From NCBI GenBank assembly GCA_009380005.1, contig WHSQ01000011.1, forward strand, positions 1-59,944: a DNA stretch of 59,944 bases, given 5' to 3'. The translations under genes and the position numbers were made by a program. The notes beneath the pieces were generated by a model. That model did no database searches. It saw only the letters and a program-made list of their open reading frames with translations, and was not told the DNA's origin. The DNA comes from Actinomycetota bacterium (GTDB lineage Bacteria; Actinomycetota; CADDZG01; WHSQ01). Below are positions 31,897-41,217 of this stretch, piece by piece (the stretch's first letter is position 1; the number at the start of each line of letters is the position of its first letter).

Positions 31897-32100
31897 GGGA
31901 TCCTCTCTCTAGGCCGGAAGCTCATAGTTTCCCGCCGCCGTGCGAGAGGCAGCGCGTCGAGGTGGATGAGCTGGAGTTTCCTCAGATGGCGCCACCTGTC
32001 GCAAGCTGCGGCGTTCAGTCCCCAGTCGCTCCGTCGATCTGCTCGGCAAGACGTCCGTACGTGTCACGGGTGTCGTTGTCTCCGGGTGGTACCGATCCAG
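31897..32100. other. Intergenic region without a gene
   Basis: About 200 bp between two minus-strand genes. No frame here has the composition of neighbouring genes. It should hold the promoter of the membrane protein, but no clear TTGNNN-17-TANNNT match was seen. Confidence 0.4.
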
Positions 32101-32628
32101 TTATCCGTTCTCCCGTGCTACATCGCCGAGCACAAGTCCCATCTCGACGACGTCCCAGAGTTCGCCGGTCTTCCTCCGGTAGTGAGCGCGTCGATAACCC
32201 TCACGCTCGAAGCCGAATTTCTCGTACAGTCGGATGGCCGCCTCGTTGTGCGGCCACACCTGCAGGATCATCTTGTGCGCCCGCGCTCTCTCCGCCCAGT
32301 CGATGCATGCTTGGAGCAGTTGGCTTCCTATCCCTTCCCGTCGATGCCTTCGTTCGACGAGCATCCCGAGATCTACCAGCCCACGATCGTTCTGCACGCC
32401 TGCCGATGCGACGATGCCCTTCGTCGTCGCTGCGACGAACATGCAACCCGCATCACTGTCGAAGTACGTCGTCTTCCAACGCGATGCTCGGGCCTCACGG
32501 GCTATCGGGACTTCCGTGCCGATCCAACGGCCTTCTGCGGCCACGCTCTCCCAGAGGTCGAGGAGGGTCGGGATGTCTTCTGCAGTTGCCGCTCTCACCT
32601 GGAACCACGGGCTCTCCACAGACTCCAC
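32101..32628 (-). CDS. GNAT family N-acetyltransferase
   Basis: About 175 residues. The start VRAATAEDIPTLLDLWESVAAEGRWIGTE and the acetyl-CoA site RRHRREGIGSQLLQACIDWA, then MILQVWPHNEAAIRLYEKFGFEREGYRR, are classic GNAT motifs, close to ribosomal-protein or phosphinothricin-type acetyltransferases. The frame stays open into glmM on the other strand; the start is uncertain among GTG codons at 32628, 32619 and 32598. It is divergent from glmM. Confidence 0.8.
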   Translation of the reverse strand: MESVESPWFQVRAATAEDIPTLLDLWESVAAEGRWIGTEVPIAREARASRWKTTYFDSDAGCMFVAATTKGIVASAGVQNDRGLVDLGMLVERRHRREGIGSQLLQACIDWAERARAHKMILQVWPHNEAAIRLYEKFGFEREGYRRAHYRRKTGELWDVVEMGLVLGDVARENG

Positions 32629-32758
32629 GTCTTGATCTAAGCAGACCCCATCGCCTTCCCGCTCGCGGTATCGCAGCCACGGGGACCGGCATCGCTCGGT
32701 GAGACGCCTCGTTCCGAGGGGGCTCGAAGTTTCCCGCCGACCTGGCAAGATGCAGCCC

Positions 32759-34093
32759 ATGACACGGCTGTTCGGCACCGACGGGGTCCGAGGCGTAGCC
32801 AACCAGGACCTCACCCCCGACCTCGCCCTGGCGCTGGGACGCGCCGCCGGCGAGGTGCTCGCACCCAACGGTGAAGGGGTCGTGGTGGGCCGCGACACGA
32901 GGATCTCGGGGCCGATGCTCGAGGGAGCGCTCGCCGCGGGCCTTTCGTCGGCGGGGGCCGGCGTCCGTCTCGCCGGCGTGATCCCCACACCCGCCGTCGC
33001 GTTCCTCACGATCCACGAGGGAGCGGCGGCCGGAGCGATGATCTCCGCTTCGCACAACCCCGTTCCCGACAACGGGATCAAGTTCTTCTCGCCCGACGGC
33101 ATGAAACTATCGGAGGGACTCGAGGATCGGATCGAGGCTGCGATGGAACGGGGGCCGTCCGAGCTCCCGACCGGCCTCTACGTCGGCGCGACGGAGTGGA
33201 TCGAAGAAGCACACGATCGCTACGTCGGTCATCTCCTCGCAACGTTGCCCGAGCGCCTGATCGGCTTGCGCATCGTCCTCGACTGCGCGTTCGGCTCGGC
33301 CTGGAAGGTGGGTCCAAGGGCCTTCCGAGAGGCGGGAGCGGACGTCGTCGCGATCAACGCGGAGCCGGATGGGGCCCGGATCAACGTCGACTGCGGCTCG
33401 ACTTCTCTGGACGGGCTCGCGAAGCGAGTGCTCGAAGAGGGAGCGGATCTCGGGCTGGGTTTCGACGGCGACGCGGACAGGGTCCTGGCAGTGGACGAGC
33501 GGGGAGCGGTCCTCGACGGCGATCGGATCCTGACGGTGCTTGCGCAGGGTCTCCACGAGGCCGGTCAGCTCAAGGAGGACGTCGTGGTCGCCACCGTCAT
33601 GTCGAACCTCGGATTCCTGCGGGCGATGCGCGATCGGGGCATCGACGTCGTAACCGCGCCGGTGGGAGACAAGTACGTCGTCGAGGAGATGGTCGCTCGG
33701 GGAGCGGTCCTCGGCGGCGAGCAGTCGGGTCACGTGATCCTGGCGGAGCACTCGTCCACCGGGGACGGGATCCTCACCGGGCTCCAGCTGGCGGCGTTCC
33801 TGGTCGCGTCCGACCGCCCTCTCTCGGAGATCTCGCGCGGGTGGCAGACCTTCCCCCAGGTCCTCGTCAATGTGCCGGTCGAAGGCCGGGTCCAGCTCGA
33901 GGGCGCCGAGCCGCTGTGGGCCGAGGTCAGGGCCGTGGAGGCCGAGTTGGGCGATGACGGCCGGGTGCTCCTGCGGGCGTCGGGAACCGAGCCGGTCGTG
34001 AGGGTGATGGTCGAGGCCGAGAGCGAGGGCCGGGCCCGGGCCGCCGCCGAACGCCTGGCCGGGGCCGTCGCCGTCCACCTGGATAAGCCCTGA
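32759..34093 (+). CDS. glmM: Phosphoglucosamine mutase
   Basis: Interconverts glucosamine-6-P and glucosamine-1-P for UDP-GlcNAc and cell wall synthesis. 444 residues, with MTRLFGTDGVRG at the start, the phosphoserine loop ISASHNPVPDNG (Ser98), the metal loop GFDGDADR, and the C-terminal phosphate-binding RASGTEPVVRVMVEA. The ATG at 32759 is chosen; 20 codons upstream remain open but are not conserved. It directly precedes glmS, its pathway partner. Confidence 0.96.
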   Translation: MTRLFGTDGVRGVANQDLTPDLALALGRAAGEVLAPNGEGVVVGRDTRISGPMLEGALAAGLSSAGAGVRLAGVIPTPAVAFLTIHEGAAAGAMISASHNPVPDNGIKFFSPDGMKLSEGLEDRIEAAMERGPSELPTGLYVGATEWIEEAHDRYVGHLLATLPERLIGLRIVLDCAFGSAWKVGPRAFREAGADVVAINAEPDGARINVDCGSTSLDGLAKRVLEEGADLGLGFDGDADRVLAVDERGAVLDGDRILTVLAQGLHEAGQLKEDVVVATVMSNLGFLRAMRDRGIDVVTAPVGDKYVVEEMVARGAVLGGEQSGHVILAEHSSTGDGILTGLQLAAFLVASDRPLSEISRGWQTFPQVLVNVPVEGRVQLEGAEPLWAEVRAVEAELGDDGRVLLRASGTEPVVRVMVEAESEGRARAAAERLAGAVAVHLDKP

Positions 34094-34109
34094 CCGAACC
34101 CCGAAGCTC

Positions 34110-34152
34110 GCCGACTGCGAATGGCTACTGGGCGCCTCATTTCGCACTCGGG
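34110..34152 (+). repeat. Diverged relative of the dumbbell palindrome
   Basis: After glmM the arms CCGACTGCGAA and TTCGCACTCGG pair over 11 positions with a single C-C mismatch at the same place as in the 49-bp elements. The inner part differs. It may also end glmM transcription. Confidence 0.6.
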
Positions 34153-34176
34153 GCGGCTGGGAGTTACTGGAAAGTA

Positions 34177-34207
34177 TTGACCCGGCGAGGGCCATCGTGG
34201 CTATCCT
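34177..34207 (+). promoter_or_regulatory. Promoter of the glmS transcript
   Basis: TTGACC (34177-34182) and TATCCT (34202-34207) are 19 bp apart, immediately upstream of the glmS ribozyme. Confidence 0.55.
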
Positions 34208-34235
34208 TTTAGCCCCCGAGAGGGAAGCACGCAGG

Positions 34236-34402
34236 ATCGGATCTAGCGCCAGGGCTCGCTGGAGGAGCGAGTCGACGAGGTAGGGGATCTCGGAAGGGCC
34301 CGGCAGCACGCCGGCCCGACTCGGCGGGTGACCCTCGGCCGGCCACGGTCGTGACGGTGCCGACAAACCCCGGGAGCGATCCCGGGTCACAAACCGGCAT
34401 CG
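34236..34402 (+). ncRNA. glmS ribozyme
   Basis: Self-cleaving RNA that uses glucosamine-6-phosphate as cofactor. The cleavage core AGCGCC begins at 34245, with cleavage expected between A34245 and G34246. P1 is CTCGCT (34255-34260) with AGCGAG (34266-34271); GACGAGG is at 34274-34280; AGGG (34282-34285) pairs with CCCT (34332-34335); a GC-rich hairpin fills 34296-34317; GGCGG is at 34323-34327; GGTGCCG (34356-34362) pairs with CGGCATC (34395-34401) around ACAAACC, the hairpin CCCGGG/CCCGGG and CACAAA. Order and loops match the known family. It lies about 80 nt before glmS. Confidence 0.92.
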
Positions 34403-34479
34403 AGGTGGCCTCTCGGAGGAGCAAGGCGTGGCCTATCGCGCCCCATCGCCGGGCGCGCCGAAGAGAGAGGGGGCGAACC

Positions 34480-36315
34480 ATGTGCGGCATCGTCGGTTAC
34501 GTCGGCGGAGACGACGCCCTCCCCGTCCTGTTGGATGGGATGAGGAAGCTCGAGTACCGCGGTTACGACTCCGCCGGCGTCGCGCTGGTGAAGGACGGCC
34601 GGGTCGAGCTCGCGAAGAAGGCAGGTCACCTGTCCGAGCTCGAAGGTGAGCTCCAACACCTCACTCTGGACGGCAGCCTGGGGATCGGCCATACCCGCTG
34701 GGCGACGCACGGCGCTCCCAACGACATCAACGCTCATCCCCACCTGGACTGTGGCGGGAGGTTGGCGGTCGTACACAACGGGATCATCGAGAATCACGAC
34801 GGCATCAGGGACGAACTCGTCGCGGCCGGTCACGCGTTCCGATCGGAGACGGATACGGAGGTCGCAGCTCACCTGATCGAGTCGATCCTCGAACGCGACG
34901 GATGCTCCTTGCTGGAAGCGGTTCGGCGATCGATCTCGGTCCTCCAGGGCGCGTTCGCGCTCGTCGTCATCTCCGTGGACGAGCCGGATCGCCTCATCGT
35001 GGCGCGCCAGGAATCGCCGGTCATCATCGGCGTCTCCGAGGAAGTGGGCCTCGTCGCGTCGGGCATCCCGGCGCTCCTTCCTTTCACGCGCGACATCGTC
35101 CCGCTGGAGAACGGTCAGATCGCTCAGATCACGCCCGGCGGCTACGAGGTCTTCGATCTGAAGGGCGCCGCTGTCGAGCCTCCGGTGGTCCACGTCGAAT
35201 GGGACATGGAGGCGGCCGAGAAGGGCGGCTACGAAGACTTCATGTTGAAGGAGATCTTCGAGCAGCCCGAGGTGGTGCAGAACACGATCCTCGGGCGTGT
35301 CGATCCGAGCGGTCGTATCGTCCTCGACGACGTCCACTGGTCGGCCGACACGCTTGGCAAGATCAACAAGATCGTGGTCGTCGCGTGCGGTACCTCGTAT
35401 CACGCCGGCATGGCCTCCAAGCACGCGATCGAGCATTGGACGCGGCTCCCCGTCGAACTCGATCTGGCATCCGAGTTCCGGTACCGGGATCCCGTCCTCG
35501 ATGAGCACTCGCTGGTCATCGGCATCGCTCAGTCGGGAGAAACCGCAGACACTCTGGCCGCCGTCCGGTTCGCGAAGGAGATGGGTTCTCCGGTCGTGGC
35601 CGTAACCAACGTCGTCGGCTCGTCGATCACTCGAGATGCCGATGCCGTTCTGTTCACTCATGCGGGGCCCGAGATCGGGGTCGCCGCCACGAAGACCTTC
35701 CTGGCGCAGCTCGTGGCTTTGAACCTGTTGTCGCTGTACCTCGCACAGGAGCGCGGCTCGATGGAGCCGGAGAAGATCGCCGAAACGATCGTGGCCATGA
35801 ACCGCCTTCCGGATCAGGTGGAAGAGGTCCTCTCGATCCAGGGTGAGGTTCACCGAGCGGCCAAACGCTACGCCGATGCCAAGGACTTCATCTTCATGGG
35901 TCGGGGCGTCGGATACGCGGTGGCGATGGAGGGTGCTCTCAAGCTCAAGGAGATCTCTTACATCCACGCCGAGGGCTACGCGGCCGGCGAGCTCAAGCAC
36001 GGCGCCATCGCCCTCATCGAGGAAGGCGTCCCGGTCGTGGCGCTGCTGACGGGCCGGGCCCTCTACGACAAGATGCTCGCCAACGTGGAGGAGGTCCGGG
36101 CGCGGGGAGCTCAGACGATCGTCCTGGCGCACCAGGGCGACGAGCGCGCTCGACTTCTGGCCAACGAGCTCTTCGAGATCCCGGAGACGAAGCCCCTGTT
36201 GTCGCCGATCCTGGACTCCGTGCCTCTGCAGCTCTTCGCCTATTTCGTTGCGAAGGAACGCGGCCTGTCCCCGGACAAGCCCCGAAACCTCGCCAAGAGC
36301 GTCACGGTCGAATAG
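34480..36315 (+). CDS. glmS: Glutamine-fructose-6-phosphate aminotransferase
   Basis: Makes glucosamine-6-phosphate from fructose-6-P and glutamine. 611 residues; the frame is open from 34351 but the ATG at 34480 gives MCGIVGYVGG, whose Cys2 is the glutaminase nucleophile after Met removal. RWATHGAPND lies in the amidase domain; two SIS isomerase domains follow (VACGTSYHAGMASKHAIEHW, IAQSGETADT) and the end is LAKSVTVE. GAGAGAGGGGG precedes the start. Regulated by the ribozyme upstream. Confidence 0.97.
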   Translation: MCGIVGYVGGDDALPVLLDGMRKLEYRGYDSAGVALVKDGRVELAKKAGHLSELEGELQHLTLDGSLGIGHTRWATHGAPNDINAHPHLDCGGRLAVVHNGIIENHDGIRDELVAAGHAFRSETDTEVAAHLIESILERDGCSLLEAVRRSISVLQGAFALVVISVDEPDRLIVARQESPVIIGVSEEVGLVASGIPALLPFTRDIVPLENGQIAQITPGGYEVFDLKGAAVEPPVVHVEWDMEAAEKGGYEDFMLKEIFEQPEVVQNTILGRVDPSGRIVLDDVHWSADTLGKINKIVVVACGTSYHAGMASKHAIEHWTRLPVELDLASEFRYRDPVLDEHSLVIGIAQSGETADTLAAVRFAKEMGSPVVAVTNVVGSSITRDADAVLFTHAGPEIGVAATKTFLAQLVALNLLSLYLAQERGSMEPEKIAETIVAMNRLPDQVEEVLSIQGEVHRAAKRYADAKDFIFMGRGVGYAVAMEGALKLKEISYIHAEGYAAGELKHGAIALIEEGVPVVALLTGRALYDKMLANVEEVRARGAQTIVLAHQGDERARLLANELFEIPETKPLLSPILDSVPLQLFAYFVAKERGLSPDKPRNLAKSVTVE

Positions 36316-36318
36316 GCC

Positions 36319-37902
36319 GTGAAGCCGCTCCTGACCCCAGAGCAGATGGCTCGGGCCGATAAGGCGACCATCGACGCCGGAACGACCGCGGAGGTGCTGA
36401 TGGACCGCGCCGGTCGAGCCGTAGCGCGAGCTGCCATCAGGCTGATGGGTGGACGGTACGGGAAGCGTGCACTGGTGGTCTGCGGTAAGGGCAACAACGG
36501 CGGCGACGGCTTCGTCGCGGCCCGCGTGCTGCGGGCCGAAGGCGTCGGCGTCGATTGCGTGGTGATGTTCGATCCGGCTGAAGCCGGGGGAGCTGCGGCC
36601 CACCATCTCGACCTGATGCGTCGCGCGGGTGTCCACCCGGATAGATTCGAGCTGGGCAAATGGGAGCCTCGGTACGGCTACGACGTGGCCGTCGATGCCA
36701 TCTTCGGCACCGGTTTCCAAGGAACCGTGGAAGAGGGCTCGGACATCGCCCATGTGTTCGAGATCCTCGACTACCTGCCGGTGGTCGCGGCGGACATACC
36801 TTCGGGGGTCGATGGCACGACGGGTGCCGTTCGCGGTGAGGCCGTTCGAGCAGACGTGACCGTTGCGATGCAGGCACAGAAGACCGGCACCGCGCTGGCT
36901 CCCGGTTCCGACCGGGCGGGGCACGTCGAGGTCGTCGACATCGGCGTCGACCTGTCCGACGTGACGGCGGCGAGCGCTTCGTTGGTGGAGGCGTCGGATG
37001 TCGCGCGTTGGTTGCCTCACCGCGAGCCATCGGCACACAAGAAGAGCGCTGGGTGGGTGGTCGTGCTGGCCGGCTCCGAAGCCATGCGCGGAGCTGCCCT
37101 GCTGACCTGTCGAGGCGCGATGCGGATGGGCGCGGGCTACGTAACGCTCGCGACGACGCCGTCGGTCCGGGACGCGGCCACGTCGGTCCTGCCCGAGCTG
37201 CTGTGTGAACGGGCCTCGGATGAGGATGTTCTGGGGCCGGAGGCGCTCGACCGTATCGGTGACCTCCTGGATCGGGCAGACGCGTTGGCGATCGGTCCGG
37301 GTCTCGGCCGGGGAGAAGCGCAGTCGCGGCTGATCGAGCGGGTGATGAGAGAGGTCGACCTTCCACTCGTCGTGGATGCCGACGCGCTCAACGCGCTCGA
37401 AGGCAGGAGCGATCTGATCGGCGAACGCGGCCGGCGCCGGTACCCGGGTGATGGACGGGGTGCCTCCCTCGCCGGCGTCACGGTGCTGACGCCGCATCCC
37501 GCCGAGTTGGCGCGATTGCTCGGGACGACCTCGCAGGAGGTAGTCGGGGATCGTTTGTCCGCCGCCGTCGCAGCCGCGCGCATGGGGGCCGTGGTCGTGG
37601 CAAAGGGACATCGATCGATCGTCGTGGACCACGGTGACGCCGAGGCGTCGATCGTCCCCGTGGGAGGTCCCGAGCTCGCGACGGCGGGCACCGGCGACGT
37701 CCTGACGGGGGCGATAGCCGCCCGGCTGGCCGCCGGTACCTGGGGCACCGGAGCCGCCCTGGTCGCTACCTACGTGCACGGCGTGGCGGGAGAGCTGGCC
37801 GCCGGGACGCACGGCGGGGAGGGCGTTCTCGCCGGCGACGTGGCGGAGGCCCTTCCCGTGGCGGTCGAGCGGCTGCGGGCGGGGCTAACCTCGGAGCGAT
37901 GA
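36319..37902 (+). CDS. nnr: Bifunctional NAD(P)H-hydrate epimerase/dehydratase
   Basis: Repairs hydrated NADH and NADPH. 527 residues in two parts: the N-terminal epimerase (NnrE, about 1-220) with VVCGKGNNGGDGFVAAR, and the C-terminal ADP-dependent dehydratase (NnrD, about 230-525) with LTPHPAELARLLG and ATAGTGDVLTGAIAARLA. A short insertion rich in Arg and Gly lies just before the TPHPAEL motif. GTG start four bases after glmS; stop overlaps alr. This gene lies between glmS and alr in mycobacteria too. Confidence 0.95.
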   Translation: MKPLLTPEQMARADKATIDAGTTAEVLMDRAGRAVARAAIRLMGGRYGKRALVVCGKGNNGGDGFVAARVLRAEGVGVDCVVMFDPAEAGGAAAHHLDLMRRAGVHPDRFELGKWEPRYGYDVAVDAIFGTGFQGTVEEGSDIAHVFEILDYLPVVAADIPSGVDGTTGAVRGEAVRADVTVAMQAQKTGTALAPGSDRAGHVEVVDIGVDLSDVTAASASLVEASDVARWLPHREPSAHKKSAGWVVVLAGSEAMRGAALLTCRGAMRMGAGYVTLATTPSVRDAATSVLPELLCERASDEDVLGPEALDRIGDLLDRADALAIGPGLGRGEAQSRLIERVMREVDLPLVVDADALNALEGRSDLIGERGRRRYPGDGRGASLAGVTVLTPHPAELARLLGTTSQEVVGDRLSAAVAAARMGAVVVAKGHRSIVVDHGDAEASIVPVGGPELATAGTGDVLTGAIAARLAAGTWGTGAALVATYVHGVAGELAAGTHGGEGVLAGDVAEALPVAVERLRAGLTSER

Positions 37903-39050
37903 GCTTCACGAAGGACGAGATCGCCGCCCGGGGGCACCCGGTCTGGGCCGAGGTCGACCTCGGAGCGATCCGTCACAACATCCGGTCCCTGGCCGCCCTG
38001 GCCCCCGGAGCCGAGGTCATGGGCGTTGTAAAGGGATATGCGTACGGTCATGGGAACCCGGAGTCGGCGCGCGCCATGCTGCAGGCGGGTGCGACCCGAT
38101 TGGGCGTCGCGCGGGTAGCGGAAGCCATCCATCTGCGCGAGTCCGGGATCGAAGCCCCAATCCACGTGTTCACGGAGCCGCCTCCGGACGCGGCTCGCAC
38201 CATGGTCGCCCTGGACCTGACGCCGGCCGTCTACACGGAGCGCTTCGCCCGGTCGCTGTCGGCCGCAGCAACGGAGGCCGGTACCGCCGTCGGCATCCAC
38301 CTGAAGCTCGACACGGGGATGAACCGTGTCGGCCTCTTATCCGACGATGTGGCCGATGCTCTCCGTCTGTTGCGCGACCTTCCCGGCATAGAGATCGAGG
38401 GTGCATGGAGTCACCTGGCGGTCGCGGACGTCCCCGATCATCCGTTCACACGCAAACAGCTTGAGCTCTTCGAGGACCTGACGGGTCAGATCACGGCGAG
38501 CGGCATCGATCTCCGTTACCGGCACCTCGCCAATTCGGCAGCGGCGTTGTCCCTGCCGGCGGCCCACTTCGATATCGTGCGCTGCGGCATCGCGTCCTAC
38601 GGTTTGTGGCCGGGCCCCCAACTGCGCGGCTCGGCCGATCTCCGCCCGGCTCTGCAGCTGAAGGCGCGCGCGAATCTAGTGAAGAACGTCCCGGCCGGGG
38701 CGGCGTTGTCCTACGGCCTCAAGTACGAGCTCGAACGACCCGGTAACGTCATCACGATCCCGGCCGGTTACGCGGACGGTTATCCCCGGCCGCTGTCGGG
38801 CAAGGCCGACATCATCATCGACGGCGAGCGCCATCGCGTTTCCGGCACCGTGTGCATGGACCAGTTCATGGTCGATGTCGGTGAGAAGCGGTTCGAGCCC
38901 GGCGCCGTGGTGACGCTCCTCGGAAGCGACGGCGGTGAGGAGGTGTCTGCCGAGGAGCTTGCCGAGCAGATCGGAACGATCAACTACGAGATCACGACGC
39001 GGATACCTTCGCGTGTGCCACGCATCTATCTCCACGAGGACGATGGCTAG
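37899..39050 (+). CDS. alr: Alanine racemase
   Basis: PLP enzyme giving D-alanine for peptidoglycan. 383 residues, fold type III. The N-terminal VWAEVDLGAIRHNIRSL, the PLP lysine in VVKGYAYGHG (Lys45; the family usually has VVKADAYGHG), HLKLDTGMNRVG and the C-terminal CMDQFMVDVG with the second active-site Tyr in SYGLKYE are present. ATG overlaps nnr by four bases; the gene overlaps the next by 8 bases. Confidence 0.95.
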   Translation: MSFTKDEIAARGHPVWAEVDLGAIRHNIRSLAALAPGAEVMGVVKGYAYGHGNPESARAMLQAGATRLGVARVAEAIHLRESGIEAPIHVFTEPPPDAARTMVALDLTPAVYTERFARSLSAAATEAGTAVGIHLKLDTGMNRVGLLSDDVADALRLLRDLPGIEIEGAWSHLAVADVPDHPFTRKQLELFEDLTGQITASGIDLRYRHLANSAAALSLPAAHFDIVRCGIASYGLWPGPQLRGSADLRPALQLKARANLVKNVPAGAALSYGLKYELERPGNVITIPAGYADGYPRPLSGKADIIIDGERHRVSGTVCMDQFMVDVGEKRFEPGAVVTLLGSDGGEEVSAEELAEQIGTINYEITTRIPSRVPRIYLHEDDG

Positions 39051-40077
39051 CAAACGAGGGATCACCGCGCTGGTCGGCGCCGCGGTAGGCGTCGGCGCCA
39101 GCGCGGTAGCACAGCGTGTAGCTCTGAATCGCCGGCGTAAACACGATCCGGAAGCTGAAGAACGTTTCGGCACCCGTCGTGGGGTGCGTGCGCAGCGTAT
39201 CCGCCTCGACGACGGCGCGCAGGTCTTCGTCGAAGAGGTCGGCCCCGAGTCCCCGAAGGGCGCGATCTTCGTACACGGGAGTGCGCTGCGCACGGACACC
39301 TGGCACTACCAGTTCGAAGGGCTGGGTGACCACCGTCTGGTGTTCTGCGACCTGCGCGGACACGGGCTGTCAGGACCGACGGGCGACAAGGACTACACGA
39401 TGGAGACCCTGACCGGCGACCTCGTCGCCGTGATGGATGAAGTCGGCCTGGAGGAGGCCGTTGTCGTGGGCCACTCCGTCGGCGGCATGATCGCCCTGGA
39501 GATCGCGAAGCGTTACCCGGAGAGGCTGGGCAACCAGATCCGAGGTCTGGTCCTGGCGAACACGACCTACGGCCCCATCACCGAGACGTTGATCGGCGGC
39601 GGGACGGGGCTCGCCCGGATCGAGCGCGTCACGCGCCGGCCTTTCGATGCTCTCAAGTCACAGCATGCGCGGATAGAGGCCCTGCGGAAGTTGATGAAAC
39701 CGTCCGACGCGATGTTCTGGATCGTCGCTCTGACGTCGTTCGGGAAGGATGCTTCGGCTAAGCAGATCGATTTCGTCTACGACATGATCTCCGAGACGCC
39801 GATCGAGGTCGTGTTCGACCTGGTCCGCTCGTACCGCGACTTCGACATGACCGATCATCTCGACATGGTCACCGTCCCCACCCTGGTCCTGGGCGGATCG
39901 GAGGATAGGTTGACGTCCGTTCGGGCCTCGGCGTACCTCGGTGAACATCTGCCGAAGGCCGAGCTCCACTTGTTCGAAGGATCCGGCCACATGTGCATGC
40001 TCGAACGGCACGAAGAGTTCAACCGCCTCGTCGAACGGTTCCTGGACGACGTCCTCGGAAGGAACGGGGGGAGATGA
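39043..40077 (+). CDS. Alpha/beta hydrolase
   Basis: 344 residues. A hydrophobic N-terminal stretch of about 25 residues (ALVGAAVGVGASAVAQRV) may anchor it to the membrane; then a hydrolase fold with the oxyanion region FVHGSALRTDTWHYQ, the nucleophile elbow GHSVGG (Ser about residue 147), and the catalytic His in GSGHMCMLERHEEF; GGSEDRLT gives the acid. The substrate is unknown. An alpha/beta hydrolase lies between alr and tsaE in mycobacteria as well. Confidence 0.85.
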   Translation: MASKRGITALVGAAVGVGASAVAQRVALNRRRKHDPEAEERFGTRRGVRAQRIRLDDGAQVFVEEVGPESPKGAIFVHGSALRTDTWHYQFEGLGDHRLVFCDLRGHGLSGPTGDKDYTMETLTGDLVAVMDEVGLEEAVVVGHSVGGMIALEIAKRYPERLGNQIRGLVLANTTYGPITETLIGGGTGLARIERVTRRPFDALKSQHARIEALRKLMKPSDAMFWIVALTSFGKDASAKQIDFVYDMISETPIEVVFDLVRSYRDFDMTDHLDMVTVPTLVLGGSEDRLTSVRASAYLGEHLPKAELHLFEGSGHMCMLERHEEFNRLVERFLDDVLGRNGGR

Positions 40078-41177
40078 AGGATCAGAGGGTCGAGAAGGTA
40101 GCCGACGTTCTGGTCGACTATTCGATGCAGGTCAAAGAGAACGACCTGGTCGTCATCCGGGGCCCGTACGTAGCCGAGCCGTTGATGCTGGCTCTCTACG
40201 AGCGATGTCTCAAGCGCGGAGCGCAACCGATGCTGCGAGCATCTCTCCCTGAAGCCCCCTCGTACTTCTACCGCTTCGCGCAGAAGCACCAATTGGAATA
40301 CGTCTCGGAGCCGGACCGGTGGATCACCGAGAACGCCGATGTCGTTTTCTCGATCATCAGTGACACCAACACCCGCCAGTTATCGAAGGTGAACCCTGAG
40401 AAACAGGTGACGGCGGCGAGGGCCCGCCGGCCCTTGATGGAGAGGTCGATGGAGCGCGCGGCGGCCGGGGAGTACCGGTGGAACGTCACGCTGTTCCCCA
40501 CCGAGGCCCACGCTATGGACGCTGAGATGAGCCTGTCGGAGTTCGAAGACTTCTATTACGCCGCTTGCATGGTGCATGCCGACGATCCGATCGGCGAATG
40601 GCGGAAGATGGCCGAACGTCACCAGCGTCTGGTCGAGTGGATCACGGGTCGCAACGAGATCCATATCGAGGGCGAGGGAACGGACCTGCTCCTCGAGGTC
40701 GGCGGTCGGACCTTCATCCCCGCGTCCGGCCGGGAGAACTTCCCCGACGGTGAGATCTTCACCGGTCCCCGCGAGGACAAGACACGGGGCCACGTCACGT
40801 TCAGCTACCCGGCGATCTACGGTGGCCAGGTCGTCGAGGGGGTCCGGCTGGAGTTCGAGAGCGGCCGGGTCGTCGACGCCCGGGCCGCGAAGAACGAAGC
40901 GTTCCTCATCAAGAAGCTCGACACCGATCCGGGAGCTCGCGTGCTGGGTGAGCTGGGCATCGGCACCAATTACGGCATCGAGGAGTTCTCGGGCGAGATC
41001 CTGATGGACGAGAAGATCGGCGGCACCGTTCACCTGGCGGTCGGAGCGGCCTATCCGGAGACCGGGGGGGAGAACAAGTCCGCCGTGCACTGGGACATGG
41101 TCTGCGATCTGCGCCGCGGGGGCCGGATCAGCGTCGACGGTGATCGGCTGATGGAGGACGGCAAGCTGCTCGTCTAG
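40074..41177 (+). CDS. M29 family metallo-aminopeptidase
   Basis: 367 residues. The family features are the N-terminal domain DQRVEKVADVLVDYSMQVKENDLVVIRG and the C-terminal metal site with GRENFPDGEIFTGP, EEFSGEILMDEKIGGTVHLAVG and SAVHWDMVCDLR, which provide Glu, His and Asp ligands. Thermus AmpT-type enzymes are the model; they are cytosolic dimers with broad specificity. ATG overlaps the hydrolase stop by four bases. It is followed by a promoter. Confidence 0.88.
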   Translation: MKDQRVEKVADVLVDYSMQVKENDLVVIRGPYVAEPLMLALYERCLKRGAQPMLRASLPEAPSYFYRFAQKHQLEYVSEPDRWITENADVVFSIISDTNTRQLSKVNPEKQVTAARARRPLMERSMERAAAGEYRWNVTLFPTEAHAMDAEMSLSEFEDFYYAACMVHADDPIGEWRKMAERHQRLVEWITGRNEIHIEGEGTDLLLEVGGRTFIPASGRENFPDGEIFTGPREDKTRGHVTFSYPAIYGGQVVEGVRLEFESGRVVDARAAKNEAFLIKKLDTDPGARVLGELGIGTNYGIEEFSGEILMDEKIGGTVHLAVGAAYPETGGENKSAVHWDMVCDLRRGGRISVDGDRLMEDGKLLV

Positions 41178-41182
41178 TCGCG

Positions 41183-41211
41183 TTGACCTGCTTGGATGGC
41201 CCTCGTACCCT
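41183..41211 (+). promoter_or_regulatory. Promoter giving a leaderless udg transcript
   Basis: TTGACC (41183-41188) and TACCCT (41206-41211) are 17 bp apart; the ATG at 41218 lies only 6 bases after the -10, so the mRNA should begin at or next to the start codon. No ribosome site is present. Confidence 0.65.
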
Positions 41212-41217
41212 CGCGCC

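Noticed and set aside
31962-32702. 246-codon + frame overlapping the acetyltransferase
   Set aside because: Out of frame with any recognisable motif and antisense to a clear GNAT protein.
34387-37812. 1141-codon open frame on the minus strand opposite glmS and nnr
   Set aside because: High GC leaves the antisense third frame free of stops; the + strand proteins are clearly GlmS and Nnr, and the minus frame resembles no protein and is Arg/His/Asp-rich as expected for such shadows.
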